Origin: Pyropia yezoensis
Taxonomy: Eukaryota > Rhodophyta > Bangiophyceae > Bangiales > Bangiaceae
Length of the DNA: 64,000 nt
Direction: 5' to 3'
NCBI GenBank assembly: GCA_009829735.1
Contig: CM020618.1
Coordinates: 7,380,627-7,444,626 of the forward strand
The notes under the pieces are model-generated. The model saw nothing but the letters and a program-made list of their open reading frames with translations, was not told the origin of the DNA and did no database searches. Numbering within the stretch: position 1 is the stretch's first letter; the number at the start of each line of letters is the position of its first letter. The translations under genes were made by a program, and so were the position numbers. Positions 49,801 through 61,926 of the stretch are shown here, one piece after another.

Positions 49801-52475
49801 ACATGATATTTAGTGTAAGTTAGTTAACTATTTAATTTATTGAAGAGAACAACAACTTTGGCGTGGCTGCACATTTTTCGCGCCATGTTCTTGGTCGCGC
49901 TCGCCCATGACGTTGGTGTCGGTTCTCAGTGTAAGCACGCCGCTCGCTACCACAGCCGTCTGGGCCGCTTGCGTGCACGTGAGGCTTCGCGAGAGCGAAG
50001 GATGAGACCCGGAGACTTTAAAATGCACATACATTTCCATCGAGGCTATCTCCGCTCCGCGGGCCCCAGAAAAGAAGTCGGTTTCTATCACCACCCGCCA
50101 CATACGTGGCCGGTGACGATAGAATAGTAATTGTCTTTTGAGAACGCCCGAACACAGCTAGCACCCTTTGAAAACTGGGCGTTATCGTAATGTCCCAGAT
50201 CTAACTGGCAGCTGCCAGTGATCAGAAACGATTGGAGTGAGCTCTGTTCAGGAAGCGTGCCTGAGCTCGCGCTTGATGTGGTGGGCACAGACCTGCGCAC
50301 GAACCTCACGCTGGGTGCCCACAAGAGGGCCTAGGAGGCTTCTGGGTGAAGTAGCCCCCCGTCTTTTCTCGCAACTGGTTCTCACTGATGATTGCCAACG
50401 GGCGAGCAAAGAGAGTGCAAATCACTCCTGAAAATTGATTCACAAAACTGCAGGGAAGATGACCGTCGGGCGTGACGCGTGAGCTATGAGCCCACCCATC
50501 CTGAGCAATTAAGTCTGCACTCGTTTCAAGGCCAGCCTCGTGATTGTGTTGACCAACCATATGCTGGACAAGTTTGCTCGGGCTGCCGGAAAAGCCTGCA
50601 ATCAACACTTCCGGCCGCAATCAGCACTGAAAGACCTGGCCCTGTATCACCGACCTGGATCCGCCTCTCTAATTCGAAACTTGATTGACCATGACTGCCT
50701 TCAGCAGTCGTGAAGCCATATGATTGGCAAACCGGAACTCGCATTAGCAACCCGCTCTGGAACCACCTGGGAAATTTCCCAGTCCATTGCAACTGCAACC
50801 CGGGACACGGTGGTTCCCGAATGCGGCCATGAGGCCCGCGACACCGCTGCTACTTTCCTAGAATGTACCCGTCATACTCTTTGCGCTGTGTCGTAAGGGT
50901 AAGGAACTTAATTCTAAACCACTAACTCTTCAGCGTGGCAGTCGAGCGCGAGAAGAGTTTTCGGGTCCATCCAACGCGAACTAGCATCTTCCATGCTCTT
51001 CGGTGTCACAAAGAAACAGAGGGTAGTTCTCTGCAAGTCAATCCCACACCAGAGTCTTCCTAAGCTTCCTCTGCGATTCTAAATTCTTCCTAACCTCGTC
51101 ATATCAATTAGATACGTGCGCTTTCTTACTCGTTTGAGTCATTCTGGGGACGTACCTGTGGGTCGTGGTTAGGCAGGGCTTCTACGTTCAGCTGGACCCA
51201 TGAGCTCCGCAGTGGTAATCCCAAAACATCAACAAATGAGACACGTCCGACCCTGATGCTCATACCCACGGTCGGAACAAAGTCACAATGCCGTACAGAT
51301 GACCTAAGACGGTACCCTGGATCAGGCCTGATCAATAGTGTCAAGAAGCCAGCCACACAGAAAGGTAAATTACGGCATTTAGAATTTGATTCAAGTCTCA
51401 CATGCTGGATACTATTGAAGTAGATCTGGCGCGTCTCATAAGAAAGAGATCTGAGGGAAGAGCGCCATGCATGTCACAGCATGTCTTCGCCGAAATACGC
51501 GTAATCCTCGCCCTCCCCTTTGCTCCCGCGGTCGCATATGAGAAGGCAGCAGCATGAATCGCAAACGTTTCCTCTGATTTGGTACTCATGCCGCGACCCT
51601 TTTACTTTCCTTCGGAGACTTGTGCAGGTCTCTGGCCCGAGTGCCTCGTTTTTCGCCACGACAGGAATTACTTGCCAGCGTCCTCTGCTTGGGCCGTTCC
51701 GAGCATATCAGAGCAGCTGGCAGACGGCGGAAGCCGTTCAGGAATCGCAAGCTGCTTGTTATCGATCAATCAGAGAGCCGCAATCCGTTCAGTGACTCTG
51801 TTTGGGGCTTCGATGCAGGTCCAAGCACTCCTGTACAGGTCACAGTAGTCCTGACGCATGAAAAATAGTGGTACGCTGGACAGCCCCTGGTTCACTGGGA
51901 CTCCTTGCAGGTGGCCGTTTTCGGCTTTCAGGGAGATCAATCAACAGCATGTGAGAAAGGCAGAGCTTGATATAACGCTGGCAAAATTAACAGCCTTGCA
52001 CACGGTGGTCGCAGGTTTCAATCATTGATGTTCAATGGAGCCGGTTGTTTCACTGATCTGGCTTCATTGAGGCTATGGCCTGAAAATCAATGACGCTGGC
52101 GGCTTCACTGAAGCCGAATTCATATTAATCTGGATCAGTTCTTGGCCGAAGAGTCTTGGGGCTTGTAAATACTCTCGACCATGTCTTCACGGCGGAGCGT
52201 CCTGTGGTGACAGCCATGCTGTTTCGTCTTGAGCATTCGTCAGCGGGAGCAGCGTGCACCGAGCAGTAAAGGAACGGAATGTTCACGACCGCGCCACGGC
52301 GAAGCTTGTCGCAACGCGTCGCGATAATCCAGCAGTACCGGTAAGGCAAGTCAACCGTTTTCCGGGCACCCCATTTCTGCCATCTCCGCCTCAAAACATG
52401 TTTGCACTGTTTGCTCGCGACCGGTCACCTCGTCCACACCCTCCACCGCTCCCCCCCCCCGCCCCACGCCCACAC
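46811..52475. other. Intergenic DNA without recognisable gene
   Basis: Lower GC than its surroundings and no open frame longer than about 145 codons; none carries a domain I recognise. The first 230 bases may be the tail of the transposase-like region. Visible details: two GCCAATCGCGTGCT copies near 47220 and 47252, and a hairpin with CTAAAAAG/CTTTTTAG ends at 49701-49761. I cannot exclude small spliced genes. Confidence 0.5.
49701..49761. repeat. 61-base imperfect inverted repeat
   Basis: CTAAAAAG...TTCCGGAGCCC pairs with GGGGCTTCCGGAA...CTTTTTAG around an 11-base loop. Could be a small MITE-like relic or an RNA hairpin. No flanking duplication is evident. Confidence 0.5.
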
Positions 52476-53150
52476 TCAATTCTCTGGAGGCAGTCCCTCC
52501 ATAAACGCGTTCACCCGGCACACAACATCTACAAACTCGCGGTACTCAGGCTCAGTGATCTGCTGGCGGCCAAAGCGGGCGCGCTCGTAGGTGGACACCA
52601 GCAACGCCCAGTCCGCATCGGACACCCCACCCCCAACGGCACCTGTAGCCACCCCATCCAGCCGCCCCCGCAGGTGCGCCACGTACGACCGGACGGTCAA
52701 GACGGTACGGTCTGCCCCCGAGGCGGCACCGCCATAGCCGCCGCCGCACCCAACACCGCCCTTGGCCCCGTAATATCCCCCCCTTCGATCCACCTCGTCC
52801 GCCTGCTCCTGAAGCGCGGCCGCCACGGTCAGCCGCCCCCCCCCCCCACGCGCCAGCAGGCCGAGCGCGCTGCTGACCGCTGATGCAAAATGTACGCCCG
52901 CATACTCCCCCCCAGCCTCCCCCGACCCGTCCACAGGTGGGGGCGCCACAACGGTCCGGGGCGCGGCTGCGAGGAGCGACCGCGCAGCTGGCGTCAGTGC
53001 ACCCGCTGGCAGCTCCGCGGGGGTGGTGGGCAGGCGCTCTAATAGGGCAGCCAGGTGACGGCGACGGAACGCCGCGCGAGCCGCGGCGGCGATAAGGAGG
53101 GCTACCAAAAAAACGGCGATGATGGTCAGCTGCGCGGCTGATAGGGCCAT
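52476..53150 (-). CDS. Single-pass membrane protein, possible C1orf43/NICE-3 relative
   Basis: 224 residues from ATG 53150; a longer frame uses a GTG at 53180. Residues 1-7 are followed by a strong hydrophobic segment at about 7-30 (LTIIAVFLVALLIAAAARAA) and then basic FRRRH, giving a signal anchor with a cytoplasmic C-terminus. Around 115-150 the protein is Gly-rich. The C-terminal part (RSYVAHLRGRL; STYERARFGRQQITEPEYREF) resembles in order and spacing the conserved end of C1orf43/NICE-3 proteins (SYLLDLR, then YETARYG...EYLRY), an assignment made from memory. Single exon. It faces away from the coiled-coil gene at 55034. The family assignment is tentative; the frame itself looks genuine. 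Confidence 0.6.
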   Translation of the reverse strand: MALSAAQLTIIAVFLVALLIAAAARAAFRRRHLAALLERLPTTPAELPAGALTPAARSLLAAAPRTVVAPPPVDGSGEAGGEYAGVHFASAVSSALGLLARGGGGRLTVAAALQEQADEVDRRGGYYGAKGGVGCGGGYGGAASGADRTVLTVRSYVAHLRGRLDGVATGAVGGGVSDADWALLVSTYERARFGRQQITEPEYREFVDVVCRVNAFMEGLPPEN

Positions 53151-53180
53151 CCGAACCAGGGAGGAGAACCGGGTTGACAC

Positions 53181-55033
53181 CCGTGACGCCGAATGCGTCG
53201 AGAGGTCGCAAGAAATACAGAGTAAAAAGTGTGACGAGGCCAGGGGGGCAACGCCGAAGAGACGCTAGTGCCGAGAAGGCGCTCGTTGTGGAAGGGAACG
53301 ACGGACGTGGATGGCGGCATCCTGTGGGGTGAGCGCTGTGACAAGGCCAGCCGGCCAAGTACCAGGTACATCAAGTTACGCTCTCGACAATTATGAAAAG
53401 TGCATATTTAGTCAGTCAGACAATCAGATGGGCAGATAGTCAGACAATCAAACAATTACACAGCAGCCGTTGGCGGTACCCGTCTTGGTAGATTGTGCAG
53501 CGGGGGCGTCGCTCTAGGCGTCGTTTCTCTGGGCGCCATCCCCCCCATCGGCGGTACTTTTCTGGCGGCCGGCCCACCCCGGCATCTTCACCGGTTGTAC
53601 AGTACCCTGGCCGATCAGTGGGCGAGGCCGTGTGTGTGAGATGGGGTAGGGCTGGGGGGGGGGGGGGGGGGGCAGGAGGGAGGGGGGACTGACGCCACGG
53701 CTTTATTCAAACCCGGCCAAGAGAAGCCGCCGCTTCATTTATTGGGTAGTCACGCCCCCCCCACCCCACCCAGCCTGGCTCAGAGGCGGCCGTGGGTAGA
53801 GGGCGTTGCTTTGGCGCTGGATGCTCTTGCTGGTGGTGTGGGACGTCAAGCTGCCACCGATGAAACGGCTGGCCACCACCTCCTCAGCCACTCATTCCCT
53901 GATGCTGTCGCTGGGGCGTTAGCTCTCTGCGGTGGACGCTATCGCGGGCATTCCCGCTGTCGCGTCAGGTCTGTGGCGCATCGACCGTTCGAATGTATGC
54001 CGGCGGGGGGTCGCCGGCAACGGCCGCCCGCCTCGTCGGCAGCGGCAGACGGGAGCTCACTGCAACGTTCCTCTCATAGCGTACCTTTTCCTATCTCACG
54101 GCAGCGGTGTGTGGCGGCAGAGGCGTCGTCTGGAAAGGGAGTATGGTGCTGAACGACTGTTGCGGTGGGGAGGGGCGGGGCTCTGAAGGCGGCGACGGCG
54201 GTTACGGGGGGGAGGGTCGTAACGTCTGTGGTGAAGTTTGCTGAGAGAGGGGGGGAGAGGTTGCAGCTGGCCTTGCATCGGTGGTGATGGAGGAGGTGGG
54301 TGCCATGCTGCAGCTGGGCAGAAGCGGGCAGTCCCATGCCTCTTTCTTGTCCGAGCTTGACTTTTGGAAATTTCCCCCAAGCGAACAGTCAGATCATTGA
54401 TCTTTTACCGGTGTGACTTTTGCACAAACTTGTTTCGTTTTCTTCGGAAGCGTGCTGCGTCTCTTGAGATCCGCGCCTCACGTGCCGGGCCTGAAAAAGA
54501 CCTGAAATACATGATGAGCATCCAAGGGTCCAGAGGATGAGAAAGACAGCGTACAAACTGGGTTGGCACCCTACAATCCTGATCAAGAGGACGACCAGAC
54601 CAAGTGTTACCGACGAGTACCACTACGATCCAGATTGACTAAAGCCGGGTCGCTGACCGCGAGAGAGCCCGGCTGGCACACGCTTGGTTCTTTGCACGCT
54701 GCGGGGGGTGCAAAGAGTGGCTCTTTCATGGCACTCCACAGTGGCCGCGCCATGACGCGGTCAGCGTCTGGAGCTGCGGCTGTGGCGCCTCGGGTGCCAG
54801 CAGCGGAAGCGCCGGGCCAGCTAGGTTTTGTCGTCGGGGAGAGGGGGACCCGATGGGAGGAGGGTGGCCTTTGGCCAATAAGACCGCCCGGCAGGGTGCA
54901 AGCACGCTGCGGCGCCATAGGGTGACGACCGTGGCAACGACCGTCTGCGCTCCATCCACTCCCATCACCATCTCTGCCGCTCGCGTGCTCCTGCTTCTCA
55001 CTCTCGCTGCTTCCCCCCGCATCATCTGCCAGC
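53181..55033. other. Divergent intergenic region with G-homopolymer tract
   Basis: Separates two divergently transcribed genes and presumably holds both promoters. A run of about 18 G near 53656-53674 followed by further G blocks could form quadruplexes and may be unreliable in length. Open frames here are short, repeat-like and unconvincing. Confidence 0.5.
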
Positions 55034-56218
55034 ATGGCGACAGGAAAGACCAGGGCGGTGACCAAAGAGGTGACGGTTACTGCGCCTGGCGCCACCGCCA
55101 CCATTGACTCCATTGAGAAGGCGGCCGAGAGGCAAAAGGATGTGGTGCACCAGCTGACCGAGTCCCTCAAAGCCAAGCTCGCCTCCCTCACCGCGCGCCT
55201 CGAGCAGGTCAAGAGCACCAACGCCTCCCTCGAGGAATCCAACGAGGGGCTGGCCGCCAAGGTGATGGCCCAAGAGGGCGCCCAACTGGCACTCACCGCG
55301 GCACAGAAGGAGGCCGACCGCCTCAAGGCGGAGCTGATACAGGCAACCACCCAGGCAGAGCGCAACTTTGACGCCTCCCGCGCGGCCGAGGCGGCCCAGG
55401 TTGAGGCCGACCGCCTGCGGGAGGAGCTCAAGCTGGCGTCGACCCAGGCGGCGCGCAACTTTGATGTCACCAAGGATCTGGAAGCGCAGCAGCAGCGGGT
55501 GCTGGCCGACATGGAGGCGCTTAAGAGCGCGGACGCGGCCACCGTGGAGCGCCTCTCTGCCGAGCTCCGCGCCAGGGAGGAAGCCGACGCGGCGGTGATT
55601 GGGGAGCTTGAGTCACGGGTGGGCCAGCTGACCGCCGAGAAGGTGGATGCCCGCGCGGACGCGTCTGCCACTCGTGCACGTCTGGACGCGCTGACGGCTC
55701 AGATGGCGACGCTGGCGACGGAGCGCTCTGCGCTGCAAGATGAGCTCAACGACGAGGCTGCCCGCACCGCCGACCTGCAGGGCACCACCGCCGCCCTGGT
55801 CGGCCAAAAAACCGCCCTCCGGACGGCCAAGGCGGACGTAGAGGCCGCCCTGTCGGCTGAGGAGGTGGCCAAGGCGGCTGCGCAGGAGGAGGTGGCGGCG
55901 CTCAAGCGCCGCATCGCCGAGCTGGAGAGCGACCTCGTCGCCGCAAAGGCCGACGCGGCTGGCGTGGCGGCAGAGAAAGACGGCTTTCTTGCCGCCGTGA
56001 CTGCGGACAAGGCAGACTTGAAGGCGGAGCTGGTGGAAACGCAGTCCAAGTTGACGGCTCTGTCCGAGACGCGCCTCGGCGACCTGGAAGCGGAACGCCA
56101 AAAAGCGGCTGCGCTGGCCAAGAGCCTCGAGGCGGACGTGGTTCAGGCCGAGAGGACGGTGCAGAGCGTCAAGCAAGAGACGGAACAAACGACCATCAAG
56201 ATGTCACTGGACGTGTAA
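55034..56218 (+). CDS. Long coiled-coil protein
   Basis: 394 residues, single exon, ATG in good context (AGCATGG). The first 20 residues are Thr/Ala/Val-rich. From about 25 to 385 it is almost one continuous heptad-like helix rich in Ala, Glu, Lys, Leu, Arg and Gln without prolines (ESLKAKLASLTARLEQVKS; EVAALKRRIAELESDLVAAK). Partial internal repeats are visible (EADRLKAELIQATTQAERNF and EADRLREELKLASTQAARNF). No motor, kinase or membrane segment, so a structural or scaffold protein is likely. The family cannot be named because coiled coils match many unrelated proteins. Strong third-position GC supports real coding. Confidence 0.75.
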   Translation: MATGKTRAVTKEVTVTAPGATATIDSIEKAAERQKDVVHQLTESLKAKLASLTARLEQVKSTNASLEESNEGLAAKVMAQEGAQLALTAAQKEADRLKAELIQATTQAERNFDASRAAEAAQVEADRLREELKLASTQAARNFDVTKDLEAQQQRVLADMEALKSADAATVERLSAELRAREEADAAVIGELESRVGQLTAEKVDARADASATRARLDALTAQMATLATERSALQDELNDEAARTADLQGTTAALVGQKTALRTAKADVEAALSAEEVAKAAAQEEVAALKRRIAELESDLVAAKADAAGVAAEKDGFLAAVTADKADLKAELVETQSKLTALSETRLGDLEAERQKAAALAKSLEADVVQAERTVQSVKQETEQTTIKMSLDV

Positions 56219-56681
56219 GAGTGGGATGGCAGCGGTCGTCGCGTTCCGCTGTTGATGGGGTGTATACAAGTATCATGGGAGGCGATCGGTCGCCAAGGCG
56301 TTTGCTTTTTCGGTCCCCCGAGAATAGGTATGTCTATGTGTGACATGCACCTTACAGTACGTGACAGAGTGGGAAACTCATCAAGAAGAGAGAGCATCCC
56401 GAGAAAGAGCTAGTCGAGCTGTATGCACTGTTATGAAAAGACCGCGACCACTCAGTTGCTTCATTCAAAGAGTCTTCCATTGTGTACCGTCGCACCTGCG
56501 TAGTATAACAGCTCGAGTCCCGTGTGAAGCACAAGGGTTTGAAACGGCTCTCGTTTCTCTTGTTACTGCACCATCTCAATACACCACACACAGGAGAGGT
56601 AAGGTCGCGTGACCCCCCCCCTTCTACCGTATCTCCCCACCACCGTCCACCCACCAGCCCGAGTCTCCTCCGCCCTGCGGT
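56219..56681. other. Convergent spacer
   Basis: 463 bases between the 3' ends of the coiled-coil gene and the secreted-protein gene. It must contain both transcript ends. I see no frame or repeat. Confidence 0.5.
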
Positions 56682-58976
56682 TTAGTTCCACTCGGACACG
56701 CCCAGCTCGATGTTCTCAAACCCGCCGTCCTCGTCGCCGGCGGCCACCTGCTGGTACATCCCATACCAGCTCTCAACGCTGCCGTACTTGCCACCGAGGA
56801 AGCCCTTCCACCCCGGCTTGAGGACCTGCCGCACCGAGTTGGGGCCGGGCCCAGACCGCACCTCTTTGCAGAACGGGTCGGTGTAAAAGACGCTCGAGCC
56901 GCCAGTGTCACCGGCCAGGCTGCACTGGCCCCGACTGATGGAGACCGAGTCAAAGAGGGCGTCCCGCCGCAGCGCCCGGTTGGGCGTAAACACCCCCTGG
57001 CTCACGTCCACCACTGGCGCCAGCCGGGTGAGCGGCGCCGACACGGGGCACTCCCGGGTCGGACACGCCGTGAGGGAGTCCTTGATGTCCACCGTCATCC
57101 CCCGCTTGTGGACTGACCTCGCACACAGGCCGAGGCCCCCTTCCCACACCTCGTACCGGCCCCGCGGCAGGTCCGTCAGGTCCACGCTCCGGTCCGTGTC
57201 GGGGCCGCCCGACCACACGTTGACTCGCTTTGCGTTCTTGGGGCGCCGCTCAAAGGGGGTCTTTGCCACCTCATTGTACAGCCGCTGCTGGGATGTGCCG
57301 CCGACGGTGAGGATGTTGGTGGGGTTGGTGCGGAAGTTGGCAGCCAGCGCAAAGGTGAAGCCTGTGGTGGGGATACGAGAATTGGATAGCGGGCAACACA
57401 CAAACACACAACATGGGCGGCAGGCGAGGGGACGCCATTGGCCAGGTATCCAGGTTAGACGCCATGCAGTGGGGTAACAAGGGAGAACGCCACGGGAGCG
57501 TACGCACCAGTCAACAGCAAACGAACAGGCGGCACCCGGCGCCTGTCTCTCGCCTCCCTCTACCCCGACAGAGGTTACGGCGGCTGAACGCACCAAAGTC
57601 CCCCTTGCATGAAAGGTCTGCTACTATCTCGCCCGATGCCGACGTGGCCGCAAGCGTGACCGTGTGGAAGCGCTCACGGACACGGCGCACCAGCGTCGTG
57701 TCAATGTGGGAAGTAATGTAGTACTTGTCTGGGCCTGACCAAAAGCCGTAGCCCTTGAAGCCAATGTGGGACTCATCCTGGCGACCATTCTTCCAGGCCG
57801 TGTACCCAAAGCGTGGGGGCACCGACTGGAACTGCGGTGCCGTCCCGTGGTCATGGCCATAGTAGCTGTGGGTGGAGAGCAGGGTGGGTGGGGGGGAAGC
57901 GGGAGGAGCCAGCCATTGTCAACAGACGAGTGGCCGGCAACCAGCGGCGGGTGAGACGACTGGGGCAGCAGACAGCGAGAGGAAACCGGAGCACGCGCGG
58001 GCCCCCGGGTGAGTGCGCCCGCGGGCCCCCACGTGGGGGACACCCGCCACCCCACCCAACGCACCCGCCGGCGCATGCACACCCCCCACAAAGCAGATCA
58101 GCAGCCCAAGAGGCGCGTACAGACTTACCACCAGTAGATGGGGTCCACCTGTGGGTGCCACGTCCGCCACGTCTTCCACGACGTGTCCCCGTCGGTCGAG
58201 TCGTGGCTGCCCGTCCGCCACAGCTCGTGGAGGCGGTCGGGGCAGCGAGTGTTGGGGTAAATGGTCCCCACCCCCGGCGGGGGGGGTGGCCGCTGCGGCC
58301 ACCTCCCCCCCTTCTCCGCGAGGATGACGTCGTAGCCAAACGGGCCGGCGATGCCCAGCAGCGTCGCCCGCGGGAGCGTCAGCACCCCCGCCGACACGTC
58401 CTTGCAAAAGAGGCCCACCTTGTTGGGCGGCGGCCCCCCGTCAATGGTCACCCCCGCCCCCGCCGGCAGGACCGCCACCCCCGCCCGTTCGTAGCCGGCG
58501 ACGCGCAGCCACGGCTCGACGCGGTCACCCAGCGCGAGGCACAGCCGCGCGTCCCGGTGGAGCGCCACCTCTGCCCAGTCGTACACGTCGAGGCCATAGT
58601 AGGGCAGCCGCAGCAGGTCCCAGCCGGCAAAGCCGCCGGCGGCGTCGCCGCCCAGGACGGGGTTGGGGAAGGTGTCGGACGCGCGGAGGAAGCGGGAGCC
58701 GCCGGGGAGGTAGCGGGAGGAGCGGGTGTAGCGGCGGCCGGGGCGGGACGCCTCCACCTTGACCCCATAGTACCGCACCAGCGCGGGCGGCGGCCGCGGG
58801 GCGCCCGCCCCGCGCCACAGCGGGTGGTGGGCGTAGACGTTAAAGGCGGCGTCGGCGGGGGAGGCAAAGTTGGCGCCCGCGGGGGCGGGGGCGGCCACCG
58901 TCGCCGCCACCGCCGCGGCGGTGGCGGCCAGACAGGCGGCGGCCACGCGGCGGGCCAACGGCCGGGAGTGGTCCAT
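56682..58976 (-). CDS. Secreted protein of unknown function, three exons
   Basis: Exons 58976-58129, 57865-57594 and 57361-56682 join to 1800 bases, 599 residues. Introns of 263 and 232 bases have GTAAGT...CCACAG and GTGCGT...CCACAG borders and keep frame exactly. The N-terminus (MDHSRPLARRVAAACL, then an Ala/Val stretch ending APAGA) is a likely signal peptide. Exon 1 carries GLFCKD, paired Cys and a TWHPQVDPIYW stretch that runs across intron 1 into C-YYGHDHG, a Cys/His-rich motif like that of some uncharacterised secreted proteins. Exon 3 adds more Cys (CPTRECP, CSLAGDTGG, DPFCKEV), suggesting disulfides. Likely extracellular or wall-associated. No enzyme class can be assigned. Confidence 0.75.
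57362..57593 (-). other. Intron 2 of the secreted-protein gene
   Basis: Donor TTTG|GTGCGT, acceptor CCACCACAG|GC. The codon GGC is split after its first base. The intron frame runs open for some distance, which makes an unspliced reading look falsely plausible. Confidence 0.7.
57866..58128 (-). other. Intron 1 of the secreted-protein gene
   Basis: Donor TGGTG|GTAAGT, acceptor CCACCCACAG|CTACTATGG. Splicing joins TG and C into a Cys codon within the HPQVDPIYW-C-YYGHDHG stretch. Confidence 0.75.
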
Positions 58977-61883
58977 CGAGGGGAGGGCAGGGGGGGGGGG
59001 GGGGGGGGGCGGGGGAGTGTAGGGTTGGTATGGGCGGGGGGGAAAAGGGGGGGGATGGGGTGAGGGCGGGGGTGGGGTGCTGTTGGCGTAGGCTGCGCAA
59101 GGGTGGCGGGGGGAAGGGAAGCGGCGAGCCCCACCGGCGGGACGCCCGTCGGCAGCAGCGGCCACAGCCCACAGCGGCGGGGAGATGCGGGCGATGGAGG
59201 GGGGGATGAGCAGAGGGGTAGCGTACGGGGTTCCGGGGGAAGGGGACGGGCGGGGAAGGATGGGGAGCGGCCGAGCCACAGCCGCCGGATGGCCACGGCA
59301 GCAGCGACCACCGCGGCGTCAGGGCGGTGAGGGCGGGGGTGTAGGCACGGATGCACCGCCGCACCAGTGCCGGGAGGGGGAGGGTGGTGGCCCCGAGCGC
59401 CCCCACACGCCCGCCAGACGCCCGCCGGCGGGGAAGCAGGCGACCAGCGCCCCGGGGCGGCGGCGGCGGCGGCGGCTGCTGCTGCTGCTGCTGACCAGGC
59501 GGCCGCGGACGGCGGCGGCGCTGCCGGTCGGGCGGGGTGGGCGGGCGGTGCGGTGCAGCGAGCGAGCGTCTCCACCCGCCGCCCCCCCCCGCGCGGCTAA
59601 TGAGCGCCCGTCGGTGGGCGGCCCGCCCGCCGCGGCGACGGCGCAGCCGCTGCCACCATCCCCCCCCCACCCCCCCACCCCTCTCAGCGCCCGCTGCTGC
59701 TGCTGCTGCCGCACCCCGCTGCCGCGGCCGCTGCCGCACCTTGCACCCGCTGCCCCGCTGCCGCCCGCGGCCTGCCGGCGGGGCGGTGGGCCCTTGCCGC
59801 CAACGGGCGTGCCGACCCCCACCCCCCCACCCCCCCCCCCCCCCCTCTGCGCTCCTCCATCGCTCCCTCCCCCACCCACTGCGACCCCCCCCCCCCTCGG
59901 GCCGGCCGACGCAGTGTCCCACCCCGCGCGGGGCAGTCACTGCCGGGGGGGGACCGCCGCAGCGGCAGCTGCGGCAGTGGGCAGTAGATCCAAGGGGCGG
60001 CGGCGGGCAGGCAGACAACAAGACCCCCCCACCCCCCCCCCCCTCCCCCCCCTCCCAATTTTCTTCTCTCCCCTCTGGCAAGTGTAGGCGCGGCCTTGCC
60101 ACTGCCCCCCTACATCCATCCCCCCCCCCACCCACCACCCCCCCCCCCCCCCCCCCCGGGGTCACCTCTGGAGAGCAGCGCCGTCCATACCCACAGCGGG
60201 CAGTGTGTCGCCCTTGTCACCCAGCCGCGCGGTGCCCCCCCCTCAGCGGCATTGCTCAGGGACCCACCTCACCCCCCCCGGTCACTGCCGATTCGGGGTG
60301 ACGGCTTCGGTAGTGTACATCCATACATACCTACATACATACCCCCCCCACGGCCGCCCACTCACCCCCCCCCCCCCCGACACCCCGCTTTCCCCCCGCT
60401 GTGGCTGTACCCTCCCACTGACGGCGCCCCACCTCCCCACCCCACCCCACCCCATCCCCTCACCCCCCATCCCCCACCACACCACCACCACCTCATCCCA
60501 CCACCCCATCCCACCACCCCATCCCACCACCCCATCCCCCACCCCCCCATCCCCCACCACACCACCACCACCTCATCCCACCACCGCCGCCACTGCCCCC
60601 CTGCCGGGTGTGCACCGCCACTGACCGGCCGGCCGGCCGGCCAGCCGGCCGGCCCGCCAGCCAGTCCCCCCCATCCGCCGTGGCAGTAGCGGTGGCCGCC
60701 GCCGCCGCCGCGCGTGCCGGCGTCCCCCCCCCCCCCGGCGCCCCCCGTCTGGCCGGCCGCCCTCCCACCCGCCGTCCCCTGCCACAACAACCCCCCACCC
60801 CCCACTCCCCACACCCCCACCCACCCCCCCACCACCACCCGCTCCCCCCACCCTCCCCCCGCACTGGTGGTGCACGGCGCCACGGGGGGGGGGGGGAAGG
60901 CAGGCGGCCTGGTGGCGGCGGGTGGGCGGGAAAACGGGGGCGCCCAGCCGGCAGGCACCCCCGCGGGCGGCGGCCGCGGGCCCCACTGGCCAGCGGGGGT
61001 GGCAGCAGCGGCAGCAGCGGCAGCAGCGGCGACAGCGGCAGCGGCAGCAGCGGCGACAGCGGCAGCGGCAGCAGCAGCAGCCCGCAGCGGGTGGGTGGGA
61101 AGGGGGGAGCCACCCGCCTCCCAGTGGCGGCCGTCCTGGGCGGCAGCACCCCCCCCGGACACGCACACCCCCCCCCCCCCCTCCCAGGAGGAAACGGCCC
61201 CCACTCTTCCCCCCCCGCCCACCCCCCCCCCCCCCCCCCCCCCCCCCCACCCCCCCCAGCTGGGGCCCGGCCCCCCACGCCGCAGACGGCACAACAGTGG
61301 CCACCCGGCACGTTGCGTTTTTGGGGGTGGAAGCGGGAGCAGCAGCAGCAGTGGTGGTGGCGGCCGGGGGGGGGGGGGTGGCAAGGCCACAGCGGAGTGG
61401 GGCAGAGCGGGGGGGGGGGGGGGGGAAACATTGGTGGGTCCACCCCCCCTCCCCCCTCCCACCCCCCCCCCCCCCCCCCTCCCACCCCCCCCCCCCCCCC
61501 CCTCCTGCCTTCCTGCCTGCCACTCCCACCCACCCGCGTTTGGACCGCACCAAATCAACACCCCACAAACCGCGGCAGCCGCCCAGGTGAGTCGGGGGGG
61601 GTGAGTCGGCGGGGTGAGTCGGCGGCACGGGCGGGTGGGCGGGTGGGTGGGCGGGCGGGCGGGTGGGCGGGCGGGCGGGCGGGCGGGGGCATCCACGCAC
61701 CTTCTTCCCCCCCCCCCCCCCCCCCCACCCCCCCACGCAACACCCACCGCCCCCGCCCCGGCCGTCGGCCTCGGCCCCGCGGCTCGGCGGGACAGCGGGC
61801 AGCGTGCGCGCCGGCGCGTCGCGCATGCGCAACGGGGGCGGCGCAGACGGGTGGGTGGTGGGGGGGGTGGGTGGTGGCGGCGA

Positions 61884-61926
<43 letters not shown>

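Noticed and set aside
52254-52883. 209-codon plus-strand frame
   Set aside because: Shadow of the membrane-protein gene on the minus strand; Pro/His-rich with no domain.
54607-55671. 354-codon minus-strand frame opposite the coiled-coil gene
   Set aside because: Ser/Ala-rich shadow of the heptad gene; the plus frame has proper start, heptads and codon bias.
56682-57596. Single-exon reading of 304 codons
   Set aside because: Its N-terminal 77 codons lie in intron 2; the spliced model gives a continuous protein with good borders on both introns.
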